DNA from: Heliopora coerulea
Taxonomy: Eukaryota; Cnidaria; Anthozoa; Scleralcyonacea; Helioporidae
Length of the DNA: 64,000 nt
Direction: 5' to 3'
NCBI GenBank assembly: GCA_030142905.1
Contig: JASJOG010000003.1
Coordinates: 4,867,501-4,931,500 of the forward strand
The translations under genes and the position numbers were made by a program. Below the pieces are notes generated by a model that did not search any database, had not been told where the DNA came from, and saw nothing but the letters and a program-made list of their open reading frames with translations. This document shows positions 12,461-22,605 of the stretch, piece by piece; positions within the stretch are counted from its first letter, which is position 1, and every line of letters begins with the position of its first letter.

Positions 12461-14427
12461 TGCTGTCTGTTCCTAGCTTCCAATTCCCAGTTGAAGATGT
12501 CGACATTGATCGCTGTAAGATTTGTTTTGATGACGTCTTTGAACCTCTTTTTTGGCTTATGACTAGGGCGTTTGTTTTTGGTCAGCTCACCATAAAAGAG
12601 CTGCTTAGGCATTCTAGAGTCTTCCATTCTAACCAGATGACCCGTCCAACTCATTTGATTCATGATGATACGCTTTTCGATGCTTGTGGTATAAGCTCTC
12701 TCAAGCACAACTGTGTCAGGAGTTAAAGACTCCCAATTGATTCCTAGGATTCGTCGGAGGCAATGCTGATGGAATCTCTCAAGAAATTTTATGTGACGGC
12801 GATAGGTCGTCCAGGTTTCTGAGGAATACAGCAGGGAAGTAAGGACACAACTTTCGTAGACACTGAGCTTAGTTCGAAGAGTAATACCTCGATCTAACCA
12901 AATCCTTTTCTCAAGTTTACCAAAGGCTGTGCTTGCCTTTTTAATTATCTGATGAATTTCAGCATCTAGAGAGCCATCTCTTGAAAGCATTGACCCAAGA
13001 TAGACAAAAGTGTCAACAACGTCTAGCCTAGTTCCATTCACAGTGATGTTGGGCTCTACGTAAGGTTGTCCAGGAGCTGGGGTGAACATAACCTTGCTCT
13101 TTTTTAAGCTGATTGTAAGCCCAAATGCAGAGCATGCGCTTGAAAATCGGTCCATCAAAGATTGCATATCCTCCTCCGAGTGCGCTACTAGATCCACATC
13201 ATCGGCATAAAGTAGCTCGCGTACCATACTTTGAAAAACCTTGGATTTACACCTAAGCCGACTAAGATTGAATAACTTTCCTGAGGTTCGAAACTGCAAA
13301 TAGACACCAATGTCACAATCCTGGAAGACATATGCAATAGCAACAGCAAAATAAATTGAAAACAGGGTGGGTGCTAGAATATCTCCCTGTTTGACCTCAT
13401 TATCAATTGGAATTGGCTCAGAAAGCGATCCGTTAAAGTTCACCTGAGCTTTCATGTTTCGATGTAATTGCTTAAGCATGTCAACGAATTCATGAGGACA
13501 TCCAAACCTCTCCAAGATTGTCCAAAGAGCACTTTGATTCACTGTGTCGAAGGCCTTGGTGAGGTCAATGAACACCTGAATCAATGGTAGCATATGCTCA
13601 ATACATTTCTCTTGGAGTTGGCGAGCAGAGAAGATCATGTCATTAGTGCCACGTCCCGCCCTGAACCCAGATTGGCTTTCAGATATAATAGAAGGAGAAA
13701 TCCAAGTTGTTAAGCGATTAAGCAAGAGTCTTGCAAATACCTTACCCACAGACTCAAGCAAACTAATGCCCCTGTAGTCTCCACATACAGATTTATGACC
13801 CTTTTCCTTGAAGAGGGATACCAAGATGGCATCAACCCAGTCCTTTGGGACAGGGTTACCTGCCCAAACACCTAATATCAGTTTATGAATTTCAGCCGTA
13901 ATTTTCTCACCCCCGTGACGCAACAATTCAATCGGAATGCCATCAAGACCAGGTGCCTTGCCTGTATTGACTTCCTTGATGGCTGACTTTATCTCATCAA
14001 GAGTAGGTGGATTCATCATTTCACCGATGATGTCATGCTGTGGGAGGCCATTGATAGCAGTGACATCGATAGTCGATGGATTATGAAACAGATCTCTGAA
14101 GTGTTCAGTCCAACGCAACATAATGCCCTCAGCATCCTTTATCAGTTCAGAACCATCCTTTGACTTCATAGGGACCACGGAAGACACCTGTGGTCCAAAC
14201 ACTTGCCTGATCAGATTATAGAATTCTTTCGTATCCTTACGATCATAAGCATTTTGCACCTCAGCAGAGATGTCAGACCACCATCTGTTTTTCATTTGCC
14301 GAAGCTCTCGTTGGAGAGAAGACTTATTTTCCTTGAAAGCCTTCTCAGCAGCTGTACATTCTGAGCCCTTAGAGTTCAGAAGCTTCATATGAAGAGAACA
14401 TCTGGTTTCAAGAAGTTTGTTAATCAC
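12442..14427 (-). CDS. LINE reverse transcriptase (661-residue frame)
   Basis: This frame encodes a retrotransposon reverse transcriptase that would copy its own RNA at a nicked chromosomal target. Visible landmarks in order are GKAPGLDGIP (about residue 155), QSGFRAGRGTNDMIF, the first catalytic block FIDLTKAFDTVN, VKQGDILAPTLFS, the catalytic LLYADDVDL (about residue 407), and thumb/connection motifs KSKVMF, VYLGSMLSRDG and SVYESCVLTSLLYSSETW. The frame is fully open over 661 codons. It then ends early at HWYVWP because of a one-base shift; the missing C-terminus continues in the next frame. The endonuclease is missing at the N-side, so the copy is not expected to be autonomous. Confidence 0.9.
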   Translation of the reverse strand: MINKLLETRCSLHMKLLNSKGSECTAAEKAFKENKSSLQRELRQMKNRWWSDISAEVQNAYDRKDTKEFYNLIRQVFGPQVSSVVPMKSKDGSELIKDAEGIMLRWTEHFRDLFHNPSTIDVTAINGLPQHDIIGEMMNPPTLDEIKSAIKEVNTGKAPGLDGIPIELLRHGGEKITAEIHKLILGVWAGNPVPKDWVDAILVSLFKEKGHKSVCGDYRGISLLESVGKVFARLLLNRLTTWISPSIISESQSGFRAGRGTNDMIFSARQLQEKCIEHMLPLIQVFIDLTKAFDTVNQSALWTILERFGCPHEFVDMLKQLHRNMKAQVNFNGSLSEPIPIDNEVKQGDILAPTLFSIYFAVAIAYVFQDCDIGVYLQFRTSGKLFNLSRLRCKSKVFQSMVRELLYADDVDLVAHSEEDMQSLMDRFSSACSAFGLTISLKKSKVMFTPAPGQPYVEPNITVNGTRLDVVDTFVYLGSMLSRDGSLDAEIHQIIKKASTAFGKLEKRIWLDRGITLRTKLSVYESCVLTSLLYSSETWTTYRRHIKFLERFHQHCLRRILGINWESLTPDTVVLERAYTTSIEKRIIMNQMSWTGHLVRMEDSRMPKQLFYGELTKNKRPSHKPKKRFKDVIKTNLTAINVDIFNWELEARNRQHWYVWP

Positions 14428-14530
14428 AGAATCATTGTCATCAAACCAATCTCTATGCCTTCTTTTATCAGACCAAGGGTATCAACTGCAATTTTGTATG
14501 CCGTGCTTTTAAATTGTTCCCAGGTCCCAT

Positions 14531-14560
<30 letters not shown>
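14531..14560. repeat. (AT)n tract at LINE 5' edge
   Basis: About 15 AT units lie exactly between the truncated LINE and the ~400-bp repeat copy 2. Confidence 0.95.
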
Positions 14561-14566
<6 letters not shown>

Positions 14567-14576
14567 CAGTAACATG

Positions 14577-14974
14577 AAACGTCACATGTTACTGTTTCTT
14601 TATCAGAGAACGTACCATTAACATAGCAGTTTCGGAACGGTTGGTTTGATAAAATTCAAACCACTTATTCAAACTCCCAGGTAACTAATTTTTGTAAGAC
14701 GAATATTGTGATCAACATTATAAAAAACTTTCCTGAATCAAGAAATATTACAACATTTGATAAGCCGTAATCAATGTTAAGATACCTCTGAATTGTCAAA
14801 CAGTAGTAAAGCATAAACTAGCCTTCACAGCACTCGTTCCAAATAATCATAAACAACCGCAGTACAACTTAATTAGGTCCTTCTAACCAACTTCTGACCT
14901 TCCATATATATACTTACAAAACTCATTAAGAATTCATGAGCAAAAGACAAAAGAAAATCATAACCGTGTCGGAT
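14577..14974 (-). repeat. Dispersed ~400-bp repeat, copy 2 (inverted to 1,098-1,497)
   Basis: Nearly identical to the reverse complement of 1,098-1,497, with a handful of substitutions and small indels. The segment 14,905-14,975 is shared with the family at 36.4, 52.2 and 62.6 kb. Confidence 0.75.
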
Positions 14975-15215
14975 CTATATATGTGATAAAGATACATGTG
15001 CCTGTATATGTGAAGAAAAAGTTCAATTTTTTCGTCTTGCAAACGATAAATTTCCAAACTTTCTTCACGAATTAGCGTATTAAGAGGTGAATTTTACAAG
15101 ACATTTAAAAAACTCGCAGTTCGTGCTTTATCGGGTCTAAAACACTCGCTATCGCCTCGTGTTTTAAATCCCGATAAAACACTCCTGCTCAGTTTTTTAA
15201 ATATTACATATATAT
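14905..15215 (-). repeat. MITE-like repeat (family also at 36.2, 52.2 and 62.2 kb)
   Basis: Landmarks are CATTAAGAATTCATGAG at the left, a middle with TTTCCAAACTTTCTTCACGA, and the right part CGATAAAACACTCCTGCTCAG ending TTTTTAAATATTACATATATA. The same blocks recur in the same order, or inverted, at 36,235-36,490 and 62,150-62,830. The end abuts a TA/TG tract at 15,207-15,269. It is non-coding. Confidence 0.65.
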
Positions 15216-15216
15216 A

Positions 15217-15247
<31 letters not shown>

Positions 15248-15269
15248 CTGTGTGTGTCTGTGTGTGTGT
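15207..15269. repeat. (TA)n(TG)n microsatellite
   Basis: A short TA run passes directly into about 25 TG units with two TC interruptions. Confidence 0.95.
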
Positions 15270-15279
15270 AAATCTGTAG

Positions 15280-15475
15280 TTGAAACAGATTTTTAATCCA
15301 AACATTCAAGTGTCAATAAATCATATTACTGTTAATTGTTTAGAAGATGACCAAAGACAAAAAGCTTTCATAAATGAATCTGATTGGAATGACGGTCTTC
15401 ATAAAATACAAACTCAACCTCGCTTTGAAAGTGAAACGTCAAGCATCAGTTCCAAACAACCAGTGCTCGCCGGTA
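15280..15475 (+). CDS. Candidate unassigned exon
   Basis: A plus-strand open frame (VSINHITVNCLEDDQRQKAF ... ETSSISSKQPVLA) ends at a good donor, G|GTAAGA, in phase 1. The sequence composition looks protein-like (mixed charged and polar residues), but I recognise no domain. The 5' boundary is unclear: possible acceptors lie at about 15,288 or 15,309, both with poor pyrimidine tracts. The phase matches the other plus-strand candidate exons, which is the only hint that they belong together. Confidence 0.3.
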
Positions 15476-15485
15476 AGATAATTTA

Positions 15486-15740
15486 AAGGTTTATTGTATA
15501 CATCTAACGTTTTGTTGTTGCACACAACACCCTCAGAGAATGAATAACTTATATTACAAACGTGAGAAATATTTATTCATTTATTACATATTCATTCTCT
15601 GAGGATGTTGCCTACCGCAACGAAACGTTAAATATATACAATAAACCTTTGAATATGCCTTTTATGCGTATTTTTTTGCTGGGCTTTGTAATTTATTCTT
15701 CGCTTACGATTTCCGCCTGATACCTCTGTCGCTGGTAAGA
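15486..15740. mobile_element. Inverted pair of Penelope-like 3' termini
   Basis: The left half (15,486-15,585, minus) and right half (15,590-15,740, plus) both carry the PLE terminal signature: CTCTGAGG, a GTTGC...GCAAC hairpin, then AAACGTTA and TATACAATAAACCTTT. The right half extends into GCTGGGCTTTGTAATTTATT, as at 23.3 kb. Only ends remain; the coding interior is absent between the diverging halves. Confidence 0.7.
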
Positions 15741-15749
15741 TAATTTGTA

Positions 15750-16350
15750 ATTTACCAGGTCAGGAATAAAGCATAATCTAAAAAACGTCATCTTCAAGCC
15801 TAATATTTGAGTTAGAACAAAGTAAGACAGAAAGAAAGTGCGGAGGTAATCTACTCTATGATTTCAAGATCTTTGTTAAACCAGTTGAGCAGAAATATCA
15901 CCGTGCTTTGTCTCTGTCGTGTATAAAGCTGTGTGAAAGATGACGCTTATCGGTTTAAATTTTATTATTTACTTTTTAAATTTCTTGGGTGCTTGAGGTT
16001 ATTTTACAAAAGTTTTACAAGGTTATCGATTGTACAATTGTTCTTTGTTATGCTATTTAAATATGTTTCGACGAAATTCCCGCTATCGTCGAGACAAAGT
16101 ATACCAGGCAGCAATCAACCCACAGATCATTACCATATTTAGTCATGCAACTTTTATCGTTATTCAATCTGCTTAGAAATGAATTCACGGTATTTCAGTT
16201 ATTATTAAACTTTCAAATGCTTTTTATAAATTATATGATAAATCATTAATGTCTACTCAAAATAAAATGAAAAAATTCTACACAAAACTAAAAATATTTC
16301 CAAAATTTCTTGTTAGCAAAAGGACAGTTATAAATTTCAAAAACGCGAGA
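15750..16350. other. No recognisable feature
   Basis: AT-rich spacer without supported exons. Confidence 0.4.
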
Positions 16351-16354
16351 ATAC

Positions 16355-16960
16355 TTTTTAAAAACATGTTTCGGCAAGACTTATGCCATCTTCAGTTTAC
16401 AGAGGGATGTTTGTAAGGCTTTAAATAGGAATTACAGAATGAATAAATTAACTAATTACAGTGACGATATGCTAAGATGATTAATTACAATGACAATATG
16501 TTGTGTGAAGACTAAAAGAGGTGGTATCAAGTGATAATTATGAACAGAGGAAGGTGTCGATGTGTTGAAAATTTTAATTTACCGTAGATATGCTGATGAC
16601 ATTTTCTGTTTATTTGACAATGAACACGACGCAATGTTATTCTTTGATTACATCAACGCTCAACATCCCAACGTATAATTCACTCACGAAAAACAATTAA
16701 AAGGTAAACTCCCCTTCCTTGATGTTTTTGTGGACAATTCGTCCAACGTTTGTGTCACATCTGTCTCATAAAAAAACCTATACTGGACTTTTAACAAATT
16801 TTTTTCAGTTTCACGCCGTTGAACTACAAAACAGACCTAATTCGCACTCCCCGAATTAATTGACTCACAGAGATGGTCTTCAATGTAAACATAAGTTTAT
16901 ATTATGTTTTTTATAAACACGTGTTCACAATCTTAGAGGAAATTTTTTATAGTACGCCAT
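16355..16960. mobile_element. Decayed Penelope-like pair: 3' end (minus) and RT fragment (plus)
   Basis: At 16,355-16,400 the minus strand carries CTGAAGA, a GGCA...TGCC hairpin and CCGAAAC, the ribozyme-like PLE terminus. From 16,568 the plus strand encodes a decayed PLE reverse transcriptase: YRRYADDIFCLF, then FFDYINAQHPNV, a stop, KLPFLDVFVDN and a TYTGLLTNFFSFTPLNYKTD stretch in a shifted frame. Several stops and shifts make it a pseudogene. The divergent arrangement repeats the head-to-head layout of the 7-8 kb and 29-30 kb pairs, though these halves share little sequence. Confidence 0.65.
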
Positions 16961-16999
16961 TTAAAGTAAGTGATTTCTTGGTATGTTGGAACATACAGA

Positions 17000-19900
17000 C
17001 CTATAGACAGTACACCAGCTGTCAGGACAATCCCACGCCAGTAACATTAGTTACCTACACTCCGTCCAACACTGGAGTGTACTCCAGTACAACGGCTCGA
17101 CGATCTCACCGGCAAACAAAAGCTTACGGATTCGACTCTTGTCAAAGGCTCAGAAATCTTTGTATTGAATGCAATTTGTTGCATGGTTATTTCTCTGAGC
17201 TAAAAGAGCGTACCATGCGCTGCGTGGCTTTCCCTTTACAAAATGACGCGTATTGGACGATCTGTTAAAGGAATATTTTTTAGAAATAACCAGTATCCTT
17301 ACCAATAGGAGCGTATGAGACATTGTAAATTGATGAAACTGTAACTCATACACAGGATGAGGACCATTGAATTGACTAAAATGCAGTATAGCTGCAACAA
17401 AATTTATTCTACTTTAAACTATACCGTTTCATGTCATAATTAAAAATGCCCTGTGTGGTTTTCCCATAGCAAAATGCCCTAACCGAATTCTCTCAGTTAC
17501 CGGAATATTTTTGGGAAATCATCATGGTCTTGATCAACTGGAGCAAGAAGTCAATCCTTCCTCATGTACCAAACTTCAGAACACTCCATCATACAATTAT
17601 AACAGTAATAAATTTAAGCGCTCTTAATATCTTTGAAAAGCTTTGAGAAAGTGATTGAAAAAGAATTGACTTTGTCAGCACACGCAGGTCCATATTTCCA
17701 GTCAAAGCATGAAATCAAAGTGGACGATTATCTCTGACTCCTTAAGTTCCGTATCTTACGTCTGGCTAGTGAAAAATGCAATGGGAGTGAAAAGAAAAAC
17801 AAAACTATTTAACTGAAGCTAGACTATGAGTATTTATTTTTACCAAGGTATAGCTAGAGATACAATTAGCGCTCCTAAGACATCAAAATTTCTCAAATGA
17901 AGCTTTCCCCAAAGCGGTCCCAAAAAGTAGTTGAGTGTGAATATTTTTGGAATTACTTCGCTCCTTCAGTACCGTAAATTGCTTCCGATACAGCTGCCTC
18001 ATTCATATCATTATGCAACGTTTATTGAACAGGAAGAATCATCTAGAGGCCATGAAATGAAATAGTTTTAATAATTTTACTTTCTTTTGATGAATACTAT
18101 CAAATATGTTTGGACAAAAACTCAAAAACGAGTCACCACATTTTTATATCGCTGTGTAAAAAAATTTAATTTTTCATGCTGGTTGCAGTGTAACATACGA
18201 TAAAACGTTATTCAACATTTGTTGTGATTTCTCAGTTTATTTCATCCTGACGTAACTCAAACTTGACCCCAAGTATTGGAATCAAGATGGTGCACTTAAG
18301 GTGGCTCGATACCTTAAAATTTGACAAAAAATTACTCTTCTAATATTATCAATTTTAGTGTCTTCAATTATTATACATTCAGGGGAAATAAAGAGAAAAT
18401 GCATTTTTCAATCGAACTCGGTATGGCAGCACACGCTTGATAAGTATCAACGTGTCGATCATCTTCTCCAAAACGTAATCAGAATCTTAAACCTAAATTA
18501 TGAAATCTATAAAATTGTTTTGTTCACACATTTTGCCGTTCAACTTTACAAGTCTTGTGTAAAAAAATTCAGCTTTATACAGTAAATCTTTCCTCCATGA
18601 GTTGCAGAGTTTCTGACTTTTTGACAACCAAGCTCAGCATGTTTAGCGAGTCTGATAAAAAAACATAATTTTTTAACTCAATTCGACTTGTTAGGTTTCA
18701 TTAAGCAGATGAACACATGTAGAGCGATTTTTGAAGTAAAAACTGCATGGTCATTTTGACTGAAAAGTTGGCTTCTTTCGGTGCCTTATCTTAATTTTTC
18801 GGTCGTGGCAGTGCCATTGTGATCGGCCCGTAAACTTTTGAGTCTCAATTTCTACATTACCCATTTATTACGTCTAGCTTTTAACTTAATTTTATCAGCT
18901 CTTTAAGATTCTATTCACAAAAATAGAATTTTGCGCAAAAAATTTAATTTAAGAAATCGCGTCATTTAAGTGAAAACGATCAGCTGTCACTTTATACAGC
19001 ATAATTAAGAAGCCGAGAACTAGTTGTACACATATTTAAACTTAGATCGCCATTAATTTTGCTACTATGTAAGCTCGACTCACGTCCAGTTCAAAGTGCC
19101 GAGTGTTAATATTGTCGTTTTAAGAGAGAAATAAAATGAAAACTAAGTATCGTCCGTTTGAAAGAGCTCTTAACATAGACAGCATGAGGGTGGTCTAGAG
19201 GGTGGTTAGTTCTCCAAAACTGAACTGTTGCCACCATATCTTGCCGCAATATGTGCCTGGCGGGGGTTTAAAGGACTTTTTCCTGCCACGACTTGCCTCG
19301 TAACTTCCCTTTTCTTCGTTTTTCAGATATCTAAATTTTCTTAATTTGTTAGTGAGATAGATCATGGTGTGAAGTTATGGGCCCACCTTTACTTAAGTTG
19401 GTAAAAAAAAATTATCTCTTTTCTTCAAGTTCACTCTCGTTTTCTAATTCGGACAGATGAATTGTGTCTTCATTCAAACTTTATATGCAAAAGAAGGAAA
19501 TGCAGAATTCCTTACTCAGGCTGAACATGACACAAAATATTCTGCTTTAAAATAGGAGAGTTTGGGCGCTTAAATATTACAATATCCAAGTGTTTTTTTT
19601 GATCTTGTAATTTCTAGGGTCATGAGCTGCAATTACATGCAAAGTTACAGGTGATTTTTTTTTGAATGAATTAGCTCCAATTAATTTCAGCCTCGAATAA
19701 TTTCGAAAGTTATAATTCGGACAAGAAATATTCGGAGATATAGTTTGTTATTTCAGGCGGATTTCGGGCAAAATTTTGGACAGTTATAAAGAAAAGTTAA
19801 TTTAAATCACATACTTGTTTTGATGAACGCAAAGTCATCGAATGGATTCAAATTTAACTGTGTTCGTCGCATCTGCTACGCTACACCAAATTTACCACGT

Positions 19901-20150
19901 TACATATGACTCTTGCTTCCTACAAATGATTACCCTCTGACACACTCCAATTGAGTGCTCCCTTTGTTCCGTATGTTTTACCCACATTCATCTCAACACA
20001 ACTAAAATGCTGATCCAGATACCTTCATGTAGTCCATATTAAGAAAAATAAAAATCTATGAGTAACCGGGCATTCATCGAAAAGAAACGCCGTTCATTTC
20101 TACCAAAAGGCACGCGAATGCGAGAAACTAGAAACTAACTTAAGTGCGCA
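17000..20150. other. Long AT-rich stretch, nothing supported
   Basis: About 3 kb with only short frames. No exon with both splice sites and domain resemblance, no tRNA and no bounded repeat was found. Confidence 0.4.
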
Positions 20151-20155
20151 TGCTC

Positions 20156-20410
20156 CTCAAGCTTTTAACTCAAAAATTTTTCGAAGCCTCTTGACTGGCA
20201 GCAAACTTCTAATCTTCAGATCACCGGTAAGATGTTCTAACCGTTGAAATACATGGATTCAGATGGTCGAGTATGATAAATAATCTTCGCTGTACCAACT
20301 GAGTCCGTGTAGCTCATTAATAATCAGGTTATCTCGAAATGGCGATCAGAAGGTAACTGGCTGGGTTTCATCTGGAGCTCGGAAATTAAAATTCTCTGAG
20401 TTTATAGTTA
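20156..20410. mobile_element. Old tRNA-SINE foldback (same family as 24.2-24.5 kb)
   Basis: The minus half (about 20,200-20,260) keeps TTCAGATCACCGGTAAGATG. The plus half (about 20,299-20,385) keeps GAGTCCGTGTAGCTCATTAA and GGCGATCAGAAGGTAACTGG. Both match the tRNA-Thr-like head of the better copy at 24.2-24.5 kb, in the same divergent order. It is heavily mutated. Confidence 0.6.
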
Positions 20411-20982
20411 TGAAAACTGTTCTGACCTTCTTATATCACTACGATAGCTGATACCTAGACGAAAATCAGGATTAACAATTGACGTTCGTGAAGCATGGCT
20501 TTTTATTCATTTTTATGAGAGTAGAGATTAGGATCACCCATCTCTATCAGACGCACTACCCCGCTGTCTTAAGTACATCTGGTAAACCTCGAAAAATACT
20601 ACCCAGGAGTTTCATCACGGTCTCATGAATGAATTCTTGCTCGATATAGTGTTACTTTTATGAGTTACATTTATGTAATACCTGTAGTTAAAAAATAGCT
20701 TTTTAATAAAGTTTAGAAAATATCGTATCCTAAGAATATTGGAGTAATGAAATTTTGTGAGCGTCGTATTTTCACACAAGTTTTTGTCCGAACTTAAACT
20801 CGTCCGAATAAGTCGCAATTCTGTGTCCGTAACGAGACATCACATATTCTCATTAATACAAAAAACAATCGAAGTATTTTAGGGACAAAGTGCGTCGGTA
20901 AGAGCTGTAAACGCCATTTTTCATCACTTTTGGGAGAGCTCCTTCAAATGGAAACAAACTTAGTTTTCATTTCTTTAATTAG

Positions 20983-21231
20983 GTTTTCTCAAATCTTGTG
21001 ATGAAGTTAGGTCCATGGATATTGGTAATAAAGACGGGGAGTATGTAATAGAGGCAAGAAGTGGTTGTCACTTGAACATCATCTGTCAAAACATGAATGA
21101 ACAACATGCAAAAGAATACCTTGGCGGACCTCAACAAAAATACTGGTTTTATTGGCCGTATGCAGCATTAGTCAAGATATCTTATCACGACAAAAAAAAT
21201 ATCCCGAAAGGGTCGTGTCTCGAGAATTCAG
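20983..21231 (+). CDS. Candidate GON-domain-like exon
   Basis: The exon has a clear acceptor (TTTCTTTAATTAG|GT) and a weaker donor (CAG|GTGAAA), and is phase 1 at both ends like a shuffled module. The 82-residue product begins [20 protein letters not shown] and continues with a hydrophobic LNIICQNM and then KEYLGG. This order (C..E, DGEY, L.I.C..M, KEYL) is that of the GON domain at the C-terminus of ADAMTS9/20/GON-1 secreted metalloproteases, where it follows thrombospondin repeats. I do not see the flanking TSR exons, nor the C-terminal rest of the domain. It could be an orphan exon, part of a cnidarian multidomain protein, or a pseudogene piece. Confidence 0.5.
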
Positions 21232-21299
21232 GTGAAAACATGGTCAGGAAAAGTTTTAGAGATAACTTTCATTTTGTTGGGAGAGAGTTGCGCTAGTCA

Positions 21300-21990
21300 A
21301 GTGTTGATACATATTCTCGATGATGCTTGTTAACTGTTTACTGAGTTGAGTAAAGAGCTGAACCCGCACACACTTTAATACAACTTCAACCTACTTCAAC
21401 CTACTTCAAATCTACCACCACGTTATTGAATTATGATATTATTGGTTACGTATACTTAGTTCCTTATGTATATTTATTGATTATGTATATTATTTATGTA
21501 TACTTGATGCATTGATACTCGAATGACAGTGCTTATGTCACAATGTCATTATGGACTAATACACGCATACAATCATTGCTCACTACTTAAATTCGTGAAA
21601 CTCAATGGTTACTATGTCTGTCCAGCGATCAGATAGTTACAGGTTTGTTTCCATTAGAGATTCTGAATACTTTTCTGCATGAATAACTGATGAATTTATA
21701 CAACCAGGTGAGCTGAGAAATCTCTCTTGGAGGGAAGGTCGACTGTCACCTGTATCTTGAGGTCTTGATGGCTTTTTGACATCGAATTTTGACATTTGTA
21801 GTAGAAATTGGGGTCGTTGGAACGCACAACCCCCAGCAATGCGTCATTAATTAAGTGCAAAAATACAAAATCTACGCTGAATTTGACAATTCTCATGTAT
21901 GGCATTTCAATTTTGATTGGCTGCAGACAAACAGTTAATTTCACATGGCACGAAATCATTAAATCCTCAGGGATTGGAAGCGAGTTTTAT
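21300..21990. other. No gene recognised
   Basis: AT-rich spacer between the GON-like exon and the SINE foldback; open frames around 21,696-21,999 on both strands show no family resemblance. Confidence 0.35.
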
Positions 21991-21999
21991 CCAATTTAA

Positions 22000-22402
22000 G
22001 TGCACGAGATATTCTCGCGACAACTTAACGCTTACCTATGAGAGGATATAAAGTGTTTCAATTTTATATCAGAATCATCCTCAGAGATATACATGAACAG
22101 AAACTTTTCATGACAATCCGACACTGCCGAAGTCAATCGAAAAATGCTGACTCGAGCGGGATTTGGACTCGCACCTTGGGGATACCGGTTCTCCGCTCTA
22201 CCTGTTGAGCTATCGAGTCCACAGGGATTGGACGCGAGTTTTTTCCAACATTTTCCAGTTGATTTCGGCAGTGTCAAATTGTCATGAAAAGTTTCTGTTC
22301 GTGTATATCTCTGAGGGTAATTCTGAAATAGAATTGAAAAACTGCACATCCTCTCATAGATAGGCATTAAGTTGTCGCGAGAATATCTCGTATACTCGTA
22401 TC
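22000..22402. mobile_element. tRNA-derived SINE foldback
   Basis: The centre (22,148-22,222, minus) is tRNA-like: a box A TAGCTCAACAGGTAGAGC and a box B-like GGTGCGAGTCCAAATCCC at the usual spacing. Its tail (TTGACTTCGGCAGTGTCGGA, then AAGTTTCTGTTC) runs leftward to about 22,045, and the same tail runs rightward on the plus strand from 22,248. Both tails end in the same sequence (AGTTGTCGCGAGAATATCTC at the right), so arms of about 150 bp flank a single tRNA head. A related copy lies at 63.1 kb. Confidence 0.75.
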
Positions 22403-22605
22403 AATAGGCATTGGTTTTTAATGTTGTTAGAATTCGCATCATGCCCGCAGGACTGTTCTCTTCCGTCTACTCAGGGAGGCTTTCACCGACGATACAATAA
22501 TAGAGATTAATATTGGCCTTCCCAGGGTCGAATAGCCTTTAAGCCTTAATGGAAACCTAACACTTTTCATGATTAGTCTTCGGTTGCGTTTTCTAAGGTG
22601 ATTTC

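Larger units (their letters stand above)
12002..14535 (-). mobile_element. 5'-truncated LINE (RTE-like RT with C2H2 fingers)
   Basis: A non-LTR retrotransposon copy on the minus strand, made of a long reverse transcriptase frame and an overlapping zinc-finger frame. Readable coding sequence begins near 14,535 (WEQFKSTAYKIAVDTLGLIK, with a one-base break), right beside an (AT)n tract. The AP endonuclease expected upstream is absent, which is the usual 5' truncation of LINEs. I cannot delimit a 3' tail. Clade assignment to RTE-like elements rests on the style of RT motifs and is tentative. Confidence 0.85.

Noticed and set aside
22148..22222. Second functional tRNA gene
   Set aside because: It is tRNA-like but joined to SINE tails; a related copy with the same tail lies at 63.1 kb.
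22032..22367. Minus-strand 111-codon frame and plus-strand 66-codon frame
   Set aside because: Both read through the SINE foldback and are alike only because of its symmetry.
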